This document shows, piece after piece, positions 19,490 through 27,732 of a stretch of DNA of 64,000 nt (positions are counted from its first letter, which is position 1; each line of letters begins with the position of its first letter). The notes below the pieces were generated by a model, which saw only the letters and a program-made list of their open reading frames with translations, made no database searches and was not told the origin of the DNA. This DNA comes from Mesorhizobium temperatum (GTDB lineage Bacteria > Pseudomonadota > Alphaproteobacteria > Rhizobiales > Rhizobiaceae). The DNA lies in contig NZ_NPKJ01000047.1 in the NCBI RefSeq assembly GCF_002284575.1, positions 58,181-122,180 of the forward strand. Reading direction: 5' to 3'. Made by a program: the position numbers and the translations under genes.

Positions 19490-20347
19490 CTAGCGGTCGG
19501 TGAACGCCTCTCGAATCGCCTCTTGCATACCGTCGATGGCCTCGCCGGAGGCGTTCGGATTGCGCCGCAGCACCACGTTCGAGGAATCGATGTCGCCGAA
19601 CCCATCGGCTGCCGTAAGTTCGCGGCAGCCGGCGGGGATGTTGCTGCGCGAGATCGGCGCGATCGCCAGCCCGGAGGTGACGGCGAGCCGCAGGCCGCCA
19701 TTGGTATCGCTGGTATAGGCGACACGATAGGCGAGACCGCGCTGTTCCAGCGACTTGATGGCGAAATCCTTGCACCAGCCAGCACGGTTGTAGAGCGCGA
19801 TCGGCACCGGCCGCTCCTCATGCATGTGATGCAGCTCCGACGTCACCCATACGGTCGGGTCATGCATCAGCACCTCACCGCCGGAGAGATCCTGCCATTC
19901 GAACACCACCGCCAGATCGAGCTCGCCCGCGGCGAGCGCCGCGATCTGCGCACCGGAATGCGCGTAACGGACGGTGATGTCGACCTGAGGATGGCGCTTG
20001 GCAAAGGCGCCGAGCGCGCGCGACAGGATCGCGTGGCCATATTCCTCCGGAATGCCGATGCGCACCGGCCCGCCAAGCGGCGCTGCGACCATCGATGCCG
20101 CCGTCTCGTCCAGCAGCGACACGATCCGGCGAGCGTTGACGATGAGTTCGCCGCCGCGGCGCGTCAGCGCCACACCACGCGAGCCGCGCTCGAACAGGCT
20201 GTCGCCGACCACATCTTCGAGCTTCTTCATCTGCATCGAAACCGCCGATTGGGTGCGGCCGGCCTGCTCCGCCGCCTTGGTGAAATTGCCGGTGTCGGCA
20301 ACCGCGACGAAGGTGCGCAGCAGATCGCTGTCGAGCGTGGGCTTCAT
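19490..20347 (-). CDS. LysR-family transcriptional regulator
   Basis: A 285-residue LysR protein: N-terminal winged helix with FVAVADTGNFTKAAEQAGRTQSAVS in two adjoining stretches, then a two-lobed effector domain (GPVRIGIPEEYG, LDLAVVFEW). The ATG at 20347 is chosen because homologues begin just before LLRTFVAV; longer frames upstream are spurious. It diverges from the EamA exporter gene and most likely regulates it. Confidence 0.88.
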   Translation of the reverse strand: MKPTLDSDLLRTFVAVADTGNFTKAAEQAGRTQSAVSMQMKKLEDVVGDSLFERGSRGVALTRRGGELIVNARRIVSLLDETAASMVAAPLGGPVRIGIPEEYGHAILSRALGAFAKRHPQVDITVRYAHSGAQIAALAAGELDLAVVFEWQDLSGGEVLMHDPTVWVTSELHHMHEERPVPIALYNRAGWCKDFAIKSLEQRGLAYRVAYTSDTNGGLRLAVTSGLAIAPISRSNIPAGCRELTAADGFGDIDSSNVVLRRNPNASGEAIDGMQEAIREAFTDR

Positions 20348-20483
20348 TTGTCCGTCATAAGAAAATCTGATTGCTGGCATCATTCCAATTCGTTTGCAAC
20401 ATGTCAAACGGCGGATAATAGTCGCTTCACCCATTGGATATGCGGCTGCGAAATCGGCCGCGGACCAATCAGTCCTCACTCGT

Positions 20484-20545
20484 ACCCGCTGCCCGAAACG
20501 GTGGCGGGTTCTTTTTGCCCGAACGCGGGCCCGGCTCTCGGGCCG
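20484..20545 (+). promoter_or_regulatory. Leader with terminator-like hairpin before EamA gene
   Basis: ACCCGC at 20484-20489 pairs with GCGGGT at 20504-20509, then TCTTTTT follows. A second hairpin pairs GGCCCG (20528-20533) with CGGGCC (20539-20544), just upstream of the AAGGAG ribosome site. A transcript started in the divergent gap would have to pass a terminator, which suggests attenuation. I do not recognise a known riboswitch. Confidence 0.45.
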
Positions 20546-20570
20546 CACACGCAAGGAGCCGTCGAAAAAC

Positions 20571-21521
20571 ATGCAGAACCGGATCGTCCTCGGCATGGCA
20601 AGCCTTTGCCTCGGCGTTCTGGTGTTCTCGCTCCAGGACCCGCTGATCAAGGCCGTATCGAGCACATATCCGGTGACCGAGGTGATGGCGATCCGCTCGA
20701 TTGTCGCCCTGCCCATTCTTCTCGTGCTGGTTCATGCCGATGTCGGGCTCAGGGCGATCTTTTCAAAGCGATTTCGCATGCTGACGATGCGCGCCTTCAT
20801 CCTGTTCACCTCCTACACGGTCTACTACCTGGCGATCGCCGCCCTACCGCTTGCCGACGCGGTGGCGCTTTATTTCATGGCACCGCTGTTCATCATGGCG
20901 CTTGCCGGCCCTTATCTCGGCGAACGGGTGGCGTGGCAGACGCTGGTCACCGTCGTGGTCGGGATGCTGGGCGTGCTGGTGATGCTGCGGCCCGGTGCCG
21001 GGCTGTTCGACTGGGCGGCGCTGCTGTCGCTGGCCTCGGCGGTGCTGTACGGTTTTTCGCAGTTGATGGCCCGCAGGATCGGCGACACCGAATCATCCAC
21101 GGTCATGGCGTTCTATCAGAACGGCGTCTATCTCCTGGGCGCTGCAGCAGTCGCCGGGCTGTTCTGGCTGGCAGGAATTGCTCACGCCACGCATCCGAGC
21201 CTCGAATTCCTGGTCAGGCCATGGATCTGGCCGACGCCGGTCGATTTTCTGACGATGGCTGCCTGCGGCTTCGTCGCCTCGGCCGGGATGATCCTGTTGT
21301 CGCAGGCTTACCGGCTGGCACCCGCCAACAGCGTCGCTACCTTCGAATACACCGGCATCATCTGGTCGCCGCTGTGGGGCTTCCTGTTCTTTGCCGAAGT
21401 GCCGCGATCGACCACCGTGGTCGGCGCCGCCCTCATCATCGGCGCCGGTCTGTTCGCGCTCAATGCCAGCCGGCACCGGAGCAGCGCGCCGGCAATCGCG
21501 GCGACCTGCGATCCGGCCTGA
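20571..21521 (+). CDS. EamA-family (DMT) inner-membrane transporter
   Basis: A 316-residue protein with ten predicted helices in two EamA repeats. LVFSLQDPLIKAVSS and EVMAIRSIVALPIL mark the first, and YTGIIWSPLWGFLFFAE the end of the second. These drug/metabolite-superfamily carriers usually export amino acids or related metabolites. The ATG at 20571 has AAGGAG upstream; a longer frame starting at 20394 would include a terminator hairpin and is rejected. It faces a LysR gene. Confidence 0.87.
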   Translation: MQNRIVLGMASLCLGVLVFSLQDPLIKAVSSTYPVTEVMAIRSIVALPILLVLVHADVGLRAIFSKRFRMLTMRAFILFTSYTVYYLAIAALPLADAVALYFMAPLFIMALAGPYLGERVAWQTLVTVVVGMLGVLVMLRPGAGLFDWAALLSLASAVLYGFSQLMARRIGDTESSTVMAFYQNGVYLLGAAAVAGLFWLAGIAHATHPSLEFLVRPWIWPTPVDFLTMAACGFVASAGMILLSQAYRLAPANSVATFEYTGIIWSPLWGFLFFAEVPRSTTVVGAALIIGAGLFALNASRHRSSAPAIAATCDPA

Positions 21522-21540
21522 CCGCGGTTAGGCTTGGATT

Positions 21541-21912
21541 CTAGGCAAAACAGGCGAGCGCCTTTTCGACACGCGCGCGGATTTCGGCCAGCGTGAACGG
21601 CTTTTGCACGACGTCCACAATGACACCGTTCAATTCCTCGGCGCGCTCGCGCTGGTCGGCATAGCCGGTCATCAGCAAGATCTTCATCGTCGGGAAAAGC
21701 GACGCCGCCGCCTTGGCCATTTGGATGCCGTCCATTTCCGGCATTCGGATATCAGAGACGACAAGGTCGTAGCCGCCACGTGCTGCGCGGATCAGGGCAA
21801 GCCCTTGCGCGCCGTCGGCGGCGATGTCGATCATATGCCCGGCGCGTTCGAGCGCGCGGGCGGCGAGGGTGCGGACGGACTCATCGTCCTCGACGATCAG
21901 GAGCTTTGCCAT
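21541..21912 (-). CDS. cpdR: Single-domain response regulator CpdR
   Basis: A 123-residue receiver domain with no output domain. The acidic pair is in LIVEDDESVR, the phospho-accepting Asp in LVVSDIRMPEMDG, the switch Thr/Ser in ILLMTGYAD and the Lys in VVQKPF. Sequence and length match CpdR, which in alphaproteobacteria recruits ClpXP to degrade CtrA and other cell-cycle proteins when unphosphorylated, and is phosphorylated through the CckA-ChpT relay. It lies before hpt on the minus strand. Confidence 0.88.
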   Translation of the reverse strand: MAKLLIVEDDESVRTLAARALERAGHMIDIAADGAQGLALIRAARGGYDLVVSDIRMPEMDGIQMAKAAASLFPTMKILLMTGYADQRERAEELNGVIVDVVQKPFTLAEIRARVEKALACFA

Positions 21913-21975
21913 AGCGGAAAGTTTCGCCGGGAAAAGTTGACTTTTCCTGAACCGCAAACGGCATCGAAGATAAAT

Positions 21976-22518
21976 CTAGGCGTCGCCCTTGACGACGCCG
22001 ACAAACGGCAGTTCGCGAAAGGCGTGGGCGACATCCATGCCGTAGCCGACGACGAAATAGTCGGGGCAGTCGAAGCCGACATAGTCGGCGTTGAGCGCGG
22101 TCTGGCGGCGCATGCGCTTGTCGAGCAGCACGGCGATGGCGCAGCTTTTGGCGCCGCGCGACAGCATCAGGTCGCGGGTGAAGGACAGCGTCTTGCCGGA
22201 TTCGAGAATGTCGTCGATCAACAGCACGTCGCGGCCGGCGACCTCGTTGTCGATGTCGCGCAGCACCCTCACCTCGCCGCTGGTGGTGCCGGCGCCGTAG
22301 CTGGAGATGAAGATGAATTCGACCTCGGGCGACAGGCCGACATCGTGCATGGCGCGGATGAGATCGGCGGCGAAAATGAACGATCCTTTCAGCACCGAAA
22401 TCACCAGAAGGTCCTGATAGTCGCGCTCGGCGATCTCCTTGGCGAGCTCCAGATTGCGGCGAGCAATCGCCGACGCCGAAAACAGAACCTCGATATCCTT
22501 GCCGCGCACGACTGGCAT
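21976..22518 (-). CDS. hpt: Hypoxanthine phosphoribosyltransferase
   Basis: A 180-residue type-I phosphoribosyltransferase. The PRPP loop is VLLIDDILESGKTL, the first glycine loop is ISVLKGSFIFAADL, and the base-specificity segment is DYVGFDCPDYFVVGYG. It salvages hypoxanthine (and usually guanine) to the monophosphate in the cytoplasm. It is transcribed in the same direction as cpdR, 63 bases ahead. Confidence 0.94.
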   Translation of the reverse strand: MPVVRGKDIEVLFSASAIARRNLELAKEIAERDYQDLLVISVLKGSFIFAADLIRAMHDVGLSPEVEFIFISSYGAGTTSGEVRVLRDIDNEVAGRDVLLIDDILESGKTLSFTRDLMLSRGAKSCAIAVLLDKRMRRQTALNADYVGFDCPDYFVVGYGMDVAHAFRELPFVGVVKGDA

Positions 22519-22544
22519 TGGCAGCCTTTCCAGAAATGATCGCC

Positions 22545-23189
22545 CTAGTTGGCGAAGGTGACCGAGACGGTCTTGACCCCGTTTCTAGGCATGTCGAGCC
22601 GGCTCGAAAAGCCAAATCTTTCGCCGGGCGCCAGTGAACGGTTGAATGTCTCCAGCGTATAGCGGGTTGTGCGCCTGTCATTGCCGGTGACCCGGATTTC
22701 CAGCGGCGGCAACGGCGACGGACTGGCGCCGTCATTCGCGGCCTCGCCACCAACGAACAGGACAGGTGTCGGCCCGGACGCATCGACACGCGACGTAACG
22801 CCTGAAATGGTGAGTGCAGCGCCCGTTTCCTGTGCCGCAAGAAGAAGCGGCGCCTGGCGCACCAGCGCGTGCCCGCCCGAGATCCAGAAGGCTGCAAACG
22901 CGGCACCGAGGCCGGCGATCCAGAAGATCGGCCCGCCGCGCGACGCCCGCAGCCGTTCCATCGTGGCTTCGGGTTTGCGCAGCATGTCCATGCCTTCGAT
23001 CGATGGCGTGGCGATTACGCGCGAAAGCGGCGGTGAAGGGTCCATGCTGGCGGTGCGGTGCGGCAGCACCTCGTAGTCGGCATCGACGATGTCGTCGGCC
23101 GGATCACGCATGATGCGTTCCGGCGCGGCGGCCGTGTCGGCCATGATTTCGCCGGAAACCGGGCGCGCGGTTCGATCCTCAGCCATCAT
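22545..23189 (-). CDS. Membrane protein with DUF3426-like C-terminal domain
   Basis: A 214-residue protein: about 90 hydrophilic residues, one membrane helix (GPIFWIAGLGAAFAAFW), then a periplasmic domain. LTISGVTSRVDAS, PPLEIRVTGNDR and SLAPGERFGFSSRLD follow the DUF3426 pattern. Related proteins beside ftsE in rhizobia usually start with an MJ0042 zinc ribbon; no CxxC pairs are visible here, so the ribbon is missing or has been lost. The function is unknown. It diverges from ftsE. Two adjacent ATGs (23189, 23186) are possible starts. Confidence 0.7.
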   Translation of the reverse strand: MMAEDRTARPVSGEIMADTAAAPERIMRDPADDIVDADYEVLPHRTASMDPSPPLSRVIATPSIEGMDMLRKPEATMERLRASRGGPIFWIAGLGAAFAAFWISGGHALVRQAPLLLAAQETGAALTISGVTSRVDASGPTPVLFVGGEAANDGASPSPLPPLEIRVTGNDRRTTRYTLETFNRSLAPGERFGFSSRLDMPRNGVKTVSVTFAN

Positions 23190-23296
23190 GGCCCCAGCAC
23201 TACGGAACTTGTTCGCTCTTCGTTTCTTTTGCGTAAACGGAAATGGTTAACGCTTCCCCATCGGTACCCCTGTGACGCGCCCAAAAAACCTCAGAA

Positions 23297-23312
23297 TTAA
23301 CCGTCGGTTAAC
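23297..23312. promoter_or_regulatory. CtrA-type binding site upstream of ftsE
   Basis: TTAA (23297-23300), seven bases, then TTAAC (23308-23312): an exact match to the CtrA consensus TTAA-N7-TTAAC, about 70 bases before the ftsE start. An extra TTAAC half-site lies near 23247. Direct cell-cycle control of ftsEX is likely. Confidence 0.6.
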
Positions 23313-23381
23313 CATGCCGGCCGATGGTCTTTTCTCAGAGAAGGCTGGCTCGTCGCCGCCGCAAGCTTCAGGTCGTCGAAC

Positions 23382-24041
23382 GTGATCCGCTTCGAAAATG
23401 TCGGCCTCCGCTATGGCATGGGTCCGGAAATCCTCCGCGACATTTCCTTGCACATACCGGAGCGCTCCTTCCAGTTCCTGAGCGGCCCTTCGGGCGCCGG
23501 CAAGACGACGCTGCTGCGGCTTTTGTTCATGTCGCTCAAGCCGACGCGCGGGCTGATCACCATCTTCGGCAAAGACCGCTCGCGCATCTCGCGCACCGAG
23601 CTGCCGCATCTGCGGCGGCGCATCGGCGTCGTGTTCCAGGACTTTCGCCTGCTCGACCACATGACGACCTACGAGAACGTGGCCTTGCCGCTGCGCGTGC
23701 GCGGTCGCGAGGAGGCGAGCTACCGCACCGACGTGACCGAGCTCTTGAAATGGGTCGGCCTTGGCGAGCGTATGCATGTGCTGCCGCCGGTGCTGTCGGG
23801 TGGCGAGAAACAGCGTGCCGCAATTGCCAGGGCACTGATCGAGCAGCCCGAGATCCTGCTTGCCGACGAGCCGACCGGCAATGTCGATCCGCCGCTGGCG
23901 CGGCGCCTGCTGCGGCTGTTCATCGAACTCAACCGACTGGGCACCGCGGTGGTGATCGCAACGCACGACCTCGGCCTGATGGAACAGGTCGACGCGCGGC
24001 GCATGATCCTGGCCGGCGGAAGGCTGGATATCTATGACTGA
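23382..24041 (+). CDS. ftsE: Cell-division ATP-binding protein FtsE
   Basis: A 219-residue ABC ATPase: Walker A GPSGAGKTT near residues 35-43, signature LSGGEKQRAAIARA, Walker B EILLADEPTGNVD and switch His in IATHDLGL. With FtsX it forms the divisome complex that activates periplasmic cell-wall hydrolases at the septum. The start is GTG at 23382. The stop overlaps the ftsX start by eight bases, so FtsE and FtsX are co-translated. Confidence 0.94.
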   Translation: MIRFENVGLRYGMGPEILRDISLHIPERSFQFLSGPSGAGKTTLLRLLFMSLKPTRGLITIFGKDRSRISRTELPHLRRRIGVVFQDFRLLDHMTTYENVALPLRVRGREEASYRTDVTELLKWVGLGERMHVLPPVLSGGEKQRAAIARALIEQPEILLADEPTGNVDPPLARRLLRLFIELNRLGTAVVIATHDLGLMEQVDARRMILAGGRLDIYD

Positions 24042-25023
24042 CCTTTCCGTTCACCATGTCGAAGACCAGCACGCCGGGAAGGCTGCGACGACGCAGCGCG
24101 TTCAGCGCAAGATGGCGCCGATCGTGCCGGCGCAGAACATCGCCGGCCGGGCGCTGGTCCTGGTCATCGCCATCATGACGTTCCTGTCCTGCCTGACCTT
24201 CGGCGCGGTGACGCTGGTGCGCGACACCGCCTCGGTCTGGGAGAACCAGATCTCCCGCGAGGCGACGATCCAGATCAAGCCGATAGACGGCCTCGACATG
24301 GAGGCAGCACTTGCCCAGGCCTCGCAGATCGCCGGCGAATTTCCTGGCGTGAAGAGCGCCAGGATCGTCGACCGCGATGCCACCGCGCGGCTTTTGGAGC
24401 CGTGGCTGGGTTCGGGTCTCAACATCGACGACCTGCCGGTGCCGCGGCTGGTCATCGTCACCATAGACGAGAACAATCCGCCCGACTTCGCCGCAATGCG
24501 CGCCGCGATCACGCCGAAGCTGCCCAGTGCAGCACTTGACGACCATCGCACCTGGGTCGACCGGCTGGTGGCCATGGCCCGTACCACGGTGACAATCGGC
24601 ATCGCCGTGCTGGCGCTGATGCTGTCGGCAACCGTGCTGACCGTGGTGTTCGCGACGCGCGGCGCCATGGCCGGCAACGGCCACATCATCGAGGTGCTGC
24701 ATTTCGTCGGCGCCGAAGCGCGCTTTATCGCGCGCGAATTCCGCCACCATTTTCTGGTCACCGGCATGAAAGGCGCAGCCGCCGGGGGTGCGGCGGCAGT
24801 GCTCGTCTTCATCGTCTTCTCATGGTGGTCGTCGCGCAACATGGCAACGCCTGAGGCCGATCAGGCGACCGCCTTGTTCGGCAATTTCGCCATCGGTTCG
24901 GCGGGCTATCTCGGCGTCGTCCTCATGGTGCTGGTCATCGGTGCGCTGACGGCGGCAACCTCCCATGTGACCGTCGTCACCTATCTCAGCGACATCGATG
25001 TCCGCCAACCGGACGCGGGGTGA
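24034..25023 (+). CDS. ftsX: Cell-division protein FtsX
   Basis: A 329-residue FtsX with four membrane helices (near residues 43-63, 185-210, 240-268 and 290-315) and the expected large periplasmic loop between the first two, carrying ASQIAGEFPGVKSARI and a D-rich segment. It has a cytoplasmic N-terminal extension of about 40 residues. It couples ATP hydrolysis by FtsE to activation of periplasmic amidase regulators during division. Confidence 0.92.
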   Translation: MTDLSVHHVEDQHAGKAATTQRVQRKMAPIVPAQNIAGRALVLVIAIMTFLSCLTFGAVTLVRDTASVWENQISREATIQIKPIDGLDMEAALAQASQIAGEFPGVKSARIVDRDATARLLEPWLGSGLNIDDLPVPRLVIVTIDENNPPDFAAMRAAITPKLPSAALDDHRTWVDRLVAMARTTVTIGIAVLALMLSATVLTVVFATRGAMAGNGHIIEVLHFVGAEARFIAREFRHHFLVTGMKGAAAGGAAAVLVFIVFSWWSSRNMATPEADQATALFGNFAIGSAGYLGVVLMVLVIGALTAATSHVTVVTYLSDIDVRQPDAG

Positions 25024-25104
25024 TCACGAATAGAGAATTAGCGTAACGTAATGTGTGCTTCTCCACCTACTAAACGCCGCATTTCGGGGTTAACGATAGA
25101 GACG

Positions 25105-25824
25105 ATGGACGCGCGCGACTCGACCGGAATGGCTGGACAGTTGCCCTTGGTGATTACGCGTTCCCGCGAGCGCGTCAAGCCCAGCCGATTGGCGGGCGCG
25201 TTACGCATCTCCGCTTTCTTTCTGCTCGTGCTGGCAACGCTGTTTGCCGGCGGCTTCGGCTGGTTCGCCAATACCGTCAGCCGTCTCGCGACGCCCGCCA
25301 ATCCGGCAAAAGCCGATGCCATCATCGTGCTGACGGGCGGCCATTCGCGTCTCGACGCCGCTATGGGTCTGCTGGCGTCCGGCAAGGGTGAGCGGCTGCT
25401 GATCAGCGGCGTGCATCCTTCCGCCAGCCGCCGCCAGCTTCAGGTCGCGACCCGCGGCGACAAGAAGTTGTTTTCCTGCTGCGTCGATATCGACCGCGCC
25501 GCGCTCGACACGATCGGCAATGCCGAGGAAAGTGCCAAGTGGGTGGAAGACCACGCCTATGGCACCGTGATCCTCGTGACCAACAACTATCACATGCCGC
25601 GCAGCCTGCTGGAAATGGGCCGGCTGCTGCACAAGGCCAAGCTCGAGCCGTATCCGGTGGTCAACAGCAATCTTGGCAATGGCGGCTGGCTGACCAAGCC
25701 CAGGGCACTGCGCGTGCTGTTCACCGAATACAACAAATATCTGCTGGCGCTGGCGCGCGGCATCGTGCCGGTGAAGCCAACGCCAACCGGCATCGCGCTG
25801 GCCGAGGCTGCTGCGCCGAACTGA
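25105..25824 (+). CDS. YdcF/DUF218 membrane protein (ElyC/SanA family)
   Basis: A 239-residue protein with one N-terminal membrane helix (FFLLVLATLFAGGFGWF) and a DUF218 domain: AIIVLTGGHSRLDAAMGLL at the start, LLISGVHP, and TNNYHMPRSLLEM with the conserved Asn/His. DUF218 proteins such as ElyC act in envelope polysaccharide or peptidoglycan metabolism, but their chemistry is unresolved. ATG 25105 is preferred because the helix then begins near residue 30; an ATG at 25051 lacks a ribosome site. It follows ftsX, 81 bases on. Confidence 0.8.
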   Translation: MDARDSTGMAGQLPLVITRSRERVKPSRLAGALRISAFFLLVLATLFAGGFGWFANTVSRLATPANPAKADAIIVLTGGHSRLDAAMGLLASGKGERLLISGVHPSASRRQLQVATRGDKKLFSCCVDIDRAALDTIGNAEESAKWVEDHAYGTVILVTNNYHMPRSLLEMGRLLHKAKLEPYPVVNSNLGNGGWLTKPRALRVLFTEYNKYLLALARGIVPVKPTPTGIALAEAAAPN

Positions 25825-25841
25825 GCCTATCTGGACCGGTA

Positions 25842-26474
25842 TCATTCCTTGACCGTGGCGCTTGAAGTTCCGCGCAGGCGCGCGATCTCCTGTTCGAGCC
25901 ATTCGATACGCTTGTCCCGCTCGGCCAGCGCCGCCGCCACATCGGCCGCTTCGAACCGCTGTGGAATATGCTGCGGGCAATTGGAATCCCAAGCCGAAAC
26001 CGTGAACAGGATGATTTGCTCGGGGCGCGCCTTGTAGCCTTCCGGCATCAGCTTCGCCATCAGTTCGGCGTCGTCCTCGACGACACGCGCGCTGCCCCAG
26101 ATCTTGATGCGCTGCCGGTGGGCATAGTCGATCAGGAACAGGAAAGCCCGGGGGTTATCGTCCAGATTGCCCTGGGTGATGAATTGCCTGTTGCCGGAGA
26201 AATCGGTGAAGCCGATCGTCCGCTCGTCAAGCACCTTGAGGAAGCCGGCCGGCCCGCCTCGATGCTGGATGTAGGGCTGGCCGTCACCATTGGCCGTCGA
26301 CAGGAAGACGCTGGTCTGCGCCTCGATGAAGGCGGCGAGATCGGGCGTGATATCAGCTTGCCAGCTGCCGCGCTCCTCGACGCGGGCATAGGCCTCGCGT
26401 GAGCCTTTGCGGGCCTGGATCGCCTTGACGGTTGGCGTAAAGGCGACATCGCTGGTGAAGACGTGAGCATTCAT
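25842..26474 (-). CDS. Pyridoxamine 5'-phosphate oxidase-family flavoprotein
   Basis: A 210-residue split-barrel protein with the FMN-binding pattern SVFLSTANGDGQPYIQHRGG, FTDFSGNRQFITQGNL and LFLIDYAHRQRIKIWG. A C-terminal helix with EWLEQEIARLRG follows. These proteins use FMN or F420 to oxidise or reduce small substrates, but PdxH function is not supported since the PLP-site residues are not evident. It starts a convergent accessory cluster; 12 bases separate it from the NTF2-like gene. Confidence 0.8.
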   Translation of the reverse strand: MNAHVFTSDVAFTPTVKAIQARKGSREAYARVEERGSWQADITPDLAAFIEAQTSVFLSTANGDGQPYIQHRGGPAGFLKVLDERTIGFTDFSGNRQFITQGNLDDNPRAFLFLIDYAHRQRIKIWGSARVVEDDAELMAKLMPEGYKARPEQIILFTVSAWDSNCPQHIPQRFEAADVAAALAERDKRIEWLEQEIARLRGTSSATVKE

Positions 26475-26486
26475 GGAAAGCCTCCT

Positions 26487-26957
26487 TCAAAGGCCGAGTT
26501 CCGTCAGAGAGGGATGGTCGTCCGGCCGGCGGCCGAGCGGCCAATGATATTTGCGGTCGGCCTCGAGGATCGGCAGGTCGTTGATGCTGGCGATGCGCAA
26601 GCGCATCAAACCATGTTCATCGAACTCCCAGTTCTCGTTGCCGTAGCTGCGAAACCACGAGCCGCTGTGATCGTGCCATTCATAAGCGAAACGCACGGCG
26701 ATACGGTTGTCGCGGAAGGCCCAGACCTCCTTGATGAGCCGGTAGTCGCGTTCGCGACCCCATTTGCGTGTGAGGAAGGTCTGGATGGCCTCACGCCCTT
26801 GCAGGAACTCGGCCCGGTTGCGCCAGCGGCTGTCGATTGTGTAGGCAAGCGCGACCCGTGCCGGATCACGGGAGTTCCAGGCATCCTCCGCCATGCGTGC
26901 CTTTTGTGCGGCGGTCTCGGCGGTGAATGGCGGTAGCGGTGGGCGGCTTTCAGACAT
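26487..26957 (-). CDS. NTF2-like DUF1348 protein
   Basis: A 156-residue protein of the DUF1348 group in the SnoaL/NTF2 fold, with [34 protein letters not shown] and [18 protein letters not shown]. It has a possible pocket but no clear catalytic pair; the function is unknown. The ATG at 26957 has AAGGAG upstream. It lies just before the flavoprotein gene and probably shares its transcript. Confidence 0.82.
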   Translation of the reverse strand: MSESRPPLPPFTAETAAQKARMAEDAWNSRDPARVALAYTIDSRWRNRAEFLQGREAIQTFLTRKWGRERDYRLIKEVWAFRDNRIAVRFAYEWHDHSGSWFRSYGNENWEFDEHGLMRLRIASINDLPILEADRKYHWPLGRRPDDHPSLTELGL

Positions 26958-26978
26958 GGGAACTCCTTGCGATGGGCT

Positions 26979-27017
26979 AGAGCGGCGGACTTTCAAGTCG
27001 AACCGTACCGCCGCTCT
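26979..27017. repeat. Short palindromic repeat
   Basis: AGAGCGGCGG pairs with CCGCCGCTCT around a loop containing CTTTCAAGTCGAACCGTA. A related element (GCGGCGGGCTTTCAAATCG) lies at 36239-36273. It is probably a small interspersed repeat. Confidence 0.55.
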
Positions 27018-27073
27018 GTCTCTTTTGTTTGAGCATCGGATTTTCCAAAAAACCGACACAGTGGTCGCTGAAT

Positions 27074-27625
27074 TCAGGCTGTCTTGCGGGCAGAAACGAC
27101 AGGAAAGTCGATCTCCGTCCTGGCAACCTCATTGACATAGTTGGTCCAGACATTGAGAGCGACATGCTGGACGATCTCGATGATCTGCGCATCGTCGTAG
27201 CCTGCGAGCCTGACGGCGCTGAGATCCTCGTCACCGATATGGCCGCGGTCGCGCGCAATCTTCGTGGCGAAACGCACGGCTGCGGCGGCCTTGGGATCGT
27301 TGGAGCCGCCCGCGCGGTTGGCGACCATTTCGGCATCGTCAAGCTTGGCGAGGTTCTTGCCGAGATAGGTGTGGGCGGAAAGGCAGTAGCTGCAGCCATT
27401 GACCTCGGCTATCGCCAGAGCGATGCGCTCGCGCGTCGGCGCGGGCAGGCGGCCTTTGGCAAGCGCTCCGGACAGACTGAGATAGCCTTCAAGCGCAGCC
27501 GGGCTATTGGAAACAAGCCTGAAGAGGTTTGGCACGACGCCGAGTTGCTTCTCGACGGCATGTAACATCGGCTGCGACGCAGCAGGCGCGGCCTCTATGG
27601 ACGCGGGTGTAGGGATACGGGGCAT
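27074..27625 (-). CDS. AhpD-like carboxymuconolactone decarboxylase-family protein
   Basis: A 183-residue all-helical protein with the peroxidase-type motif [17 protein letters not shown]: the CxxC pair and the His four residues later are the catalytic residues of AhpD-like alkylhydroperoxidases. It therefore probably reduces hydroperoxides or disulfides. The ATG at 27625 has GAAGGA upstream; one at 27631 is nearly as good. A divergent LysR gene lies 107 bases away and may control it. Confidence 0.83.
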   Translation of the reverse strand: MPRIPTPASIEAAPAASQPMLHAVEKQLGVVPNLFRLVSNSPAALEGYLSLSGALAKGRLPAPTRERIALAIAEVNGCSYCLSAHTYLGKNLAKLDDAEMVANRAGGSNDPKAAAAVRFATKIARDRGHIGDEDLSAVRLAGYDDAQIIEIVQHVALNVWTNYVNEVARTEIDFPVVSARKTA

Positions 27626-27732
27626 CGGCATTCCTTCTCGTTGATCAGCTTCGCCGCCAAAACATGGCCCCTTCCATCATTCGGATGTAGCTGTCATATT
27701 TGCAATTGATCCTTCCAATTTCCGGGAGAAGT

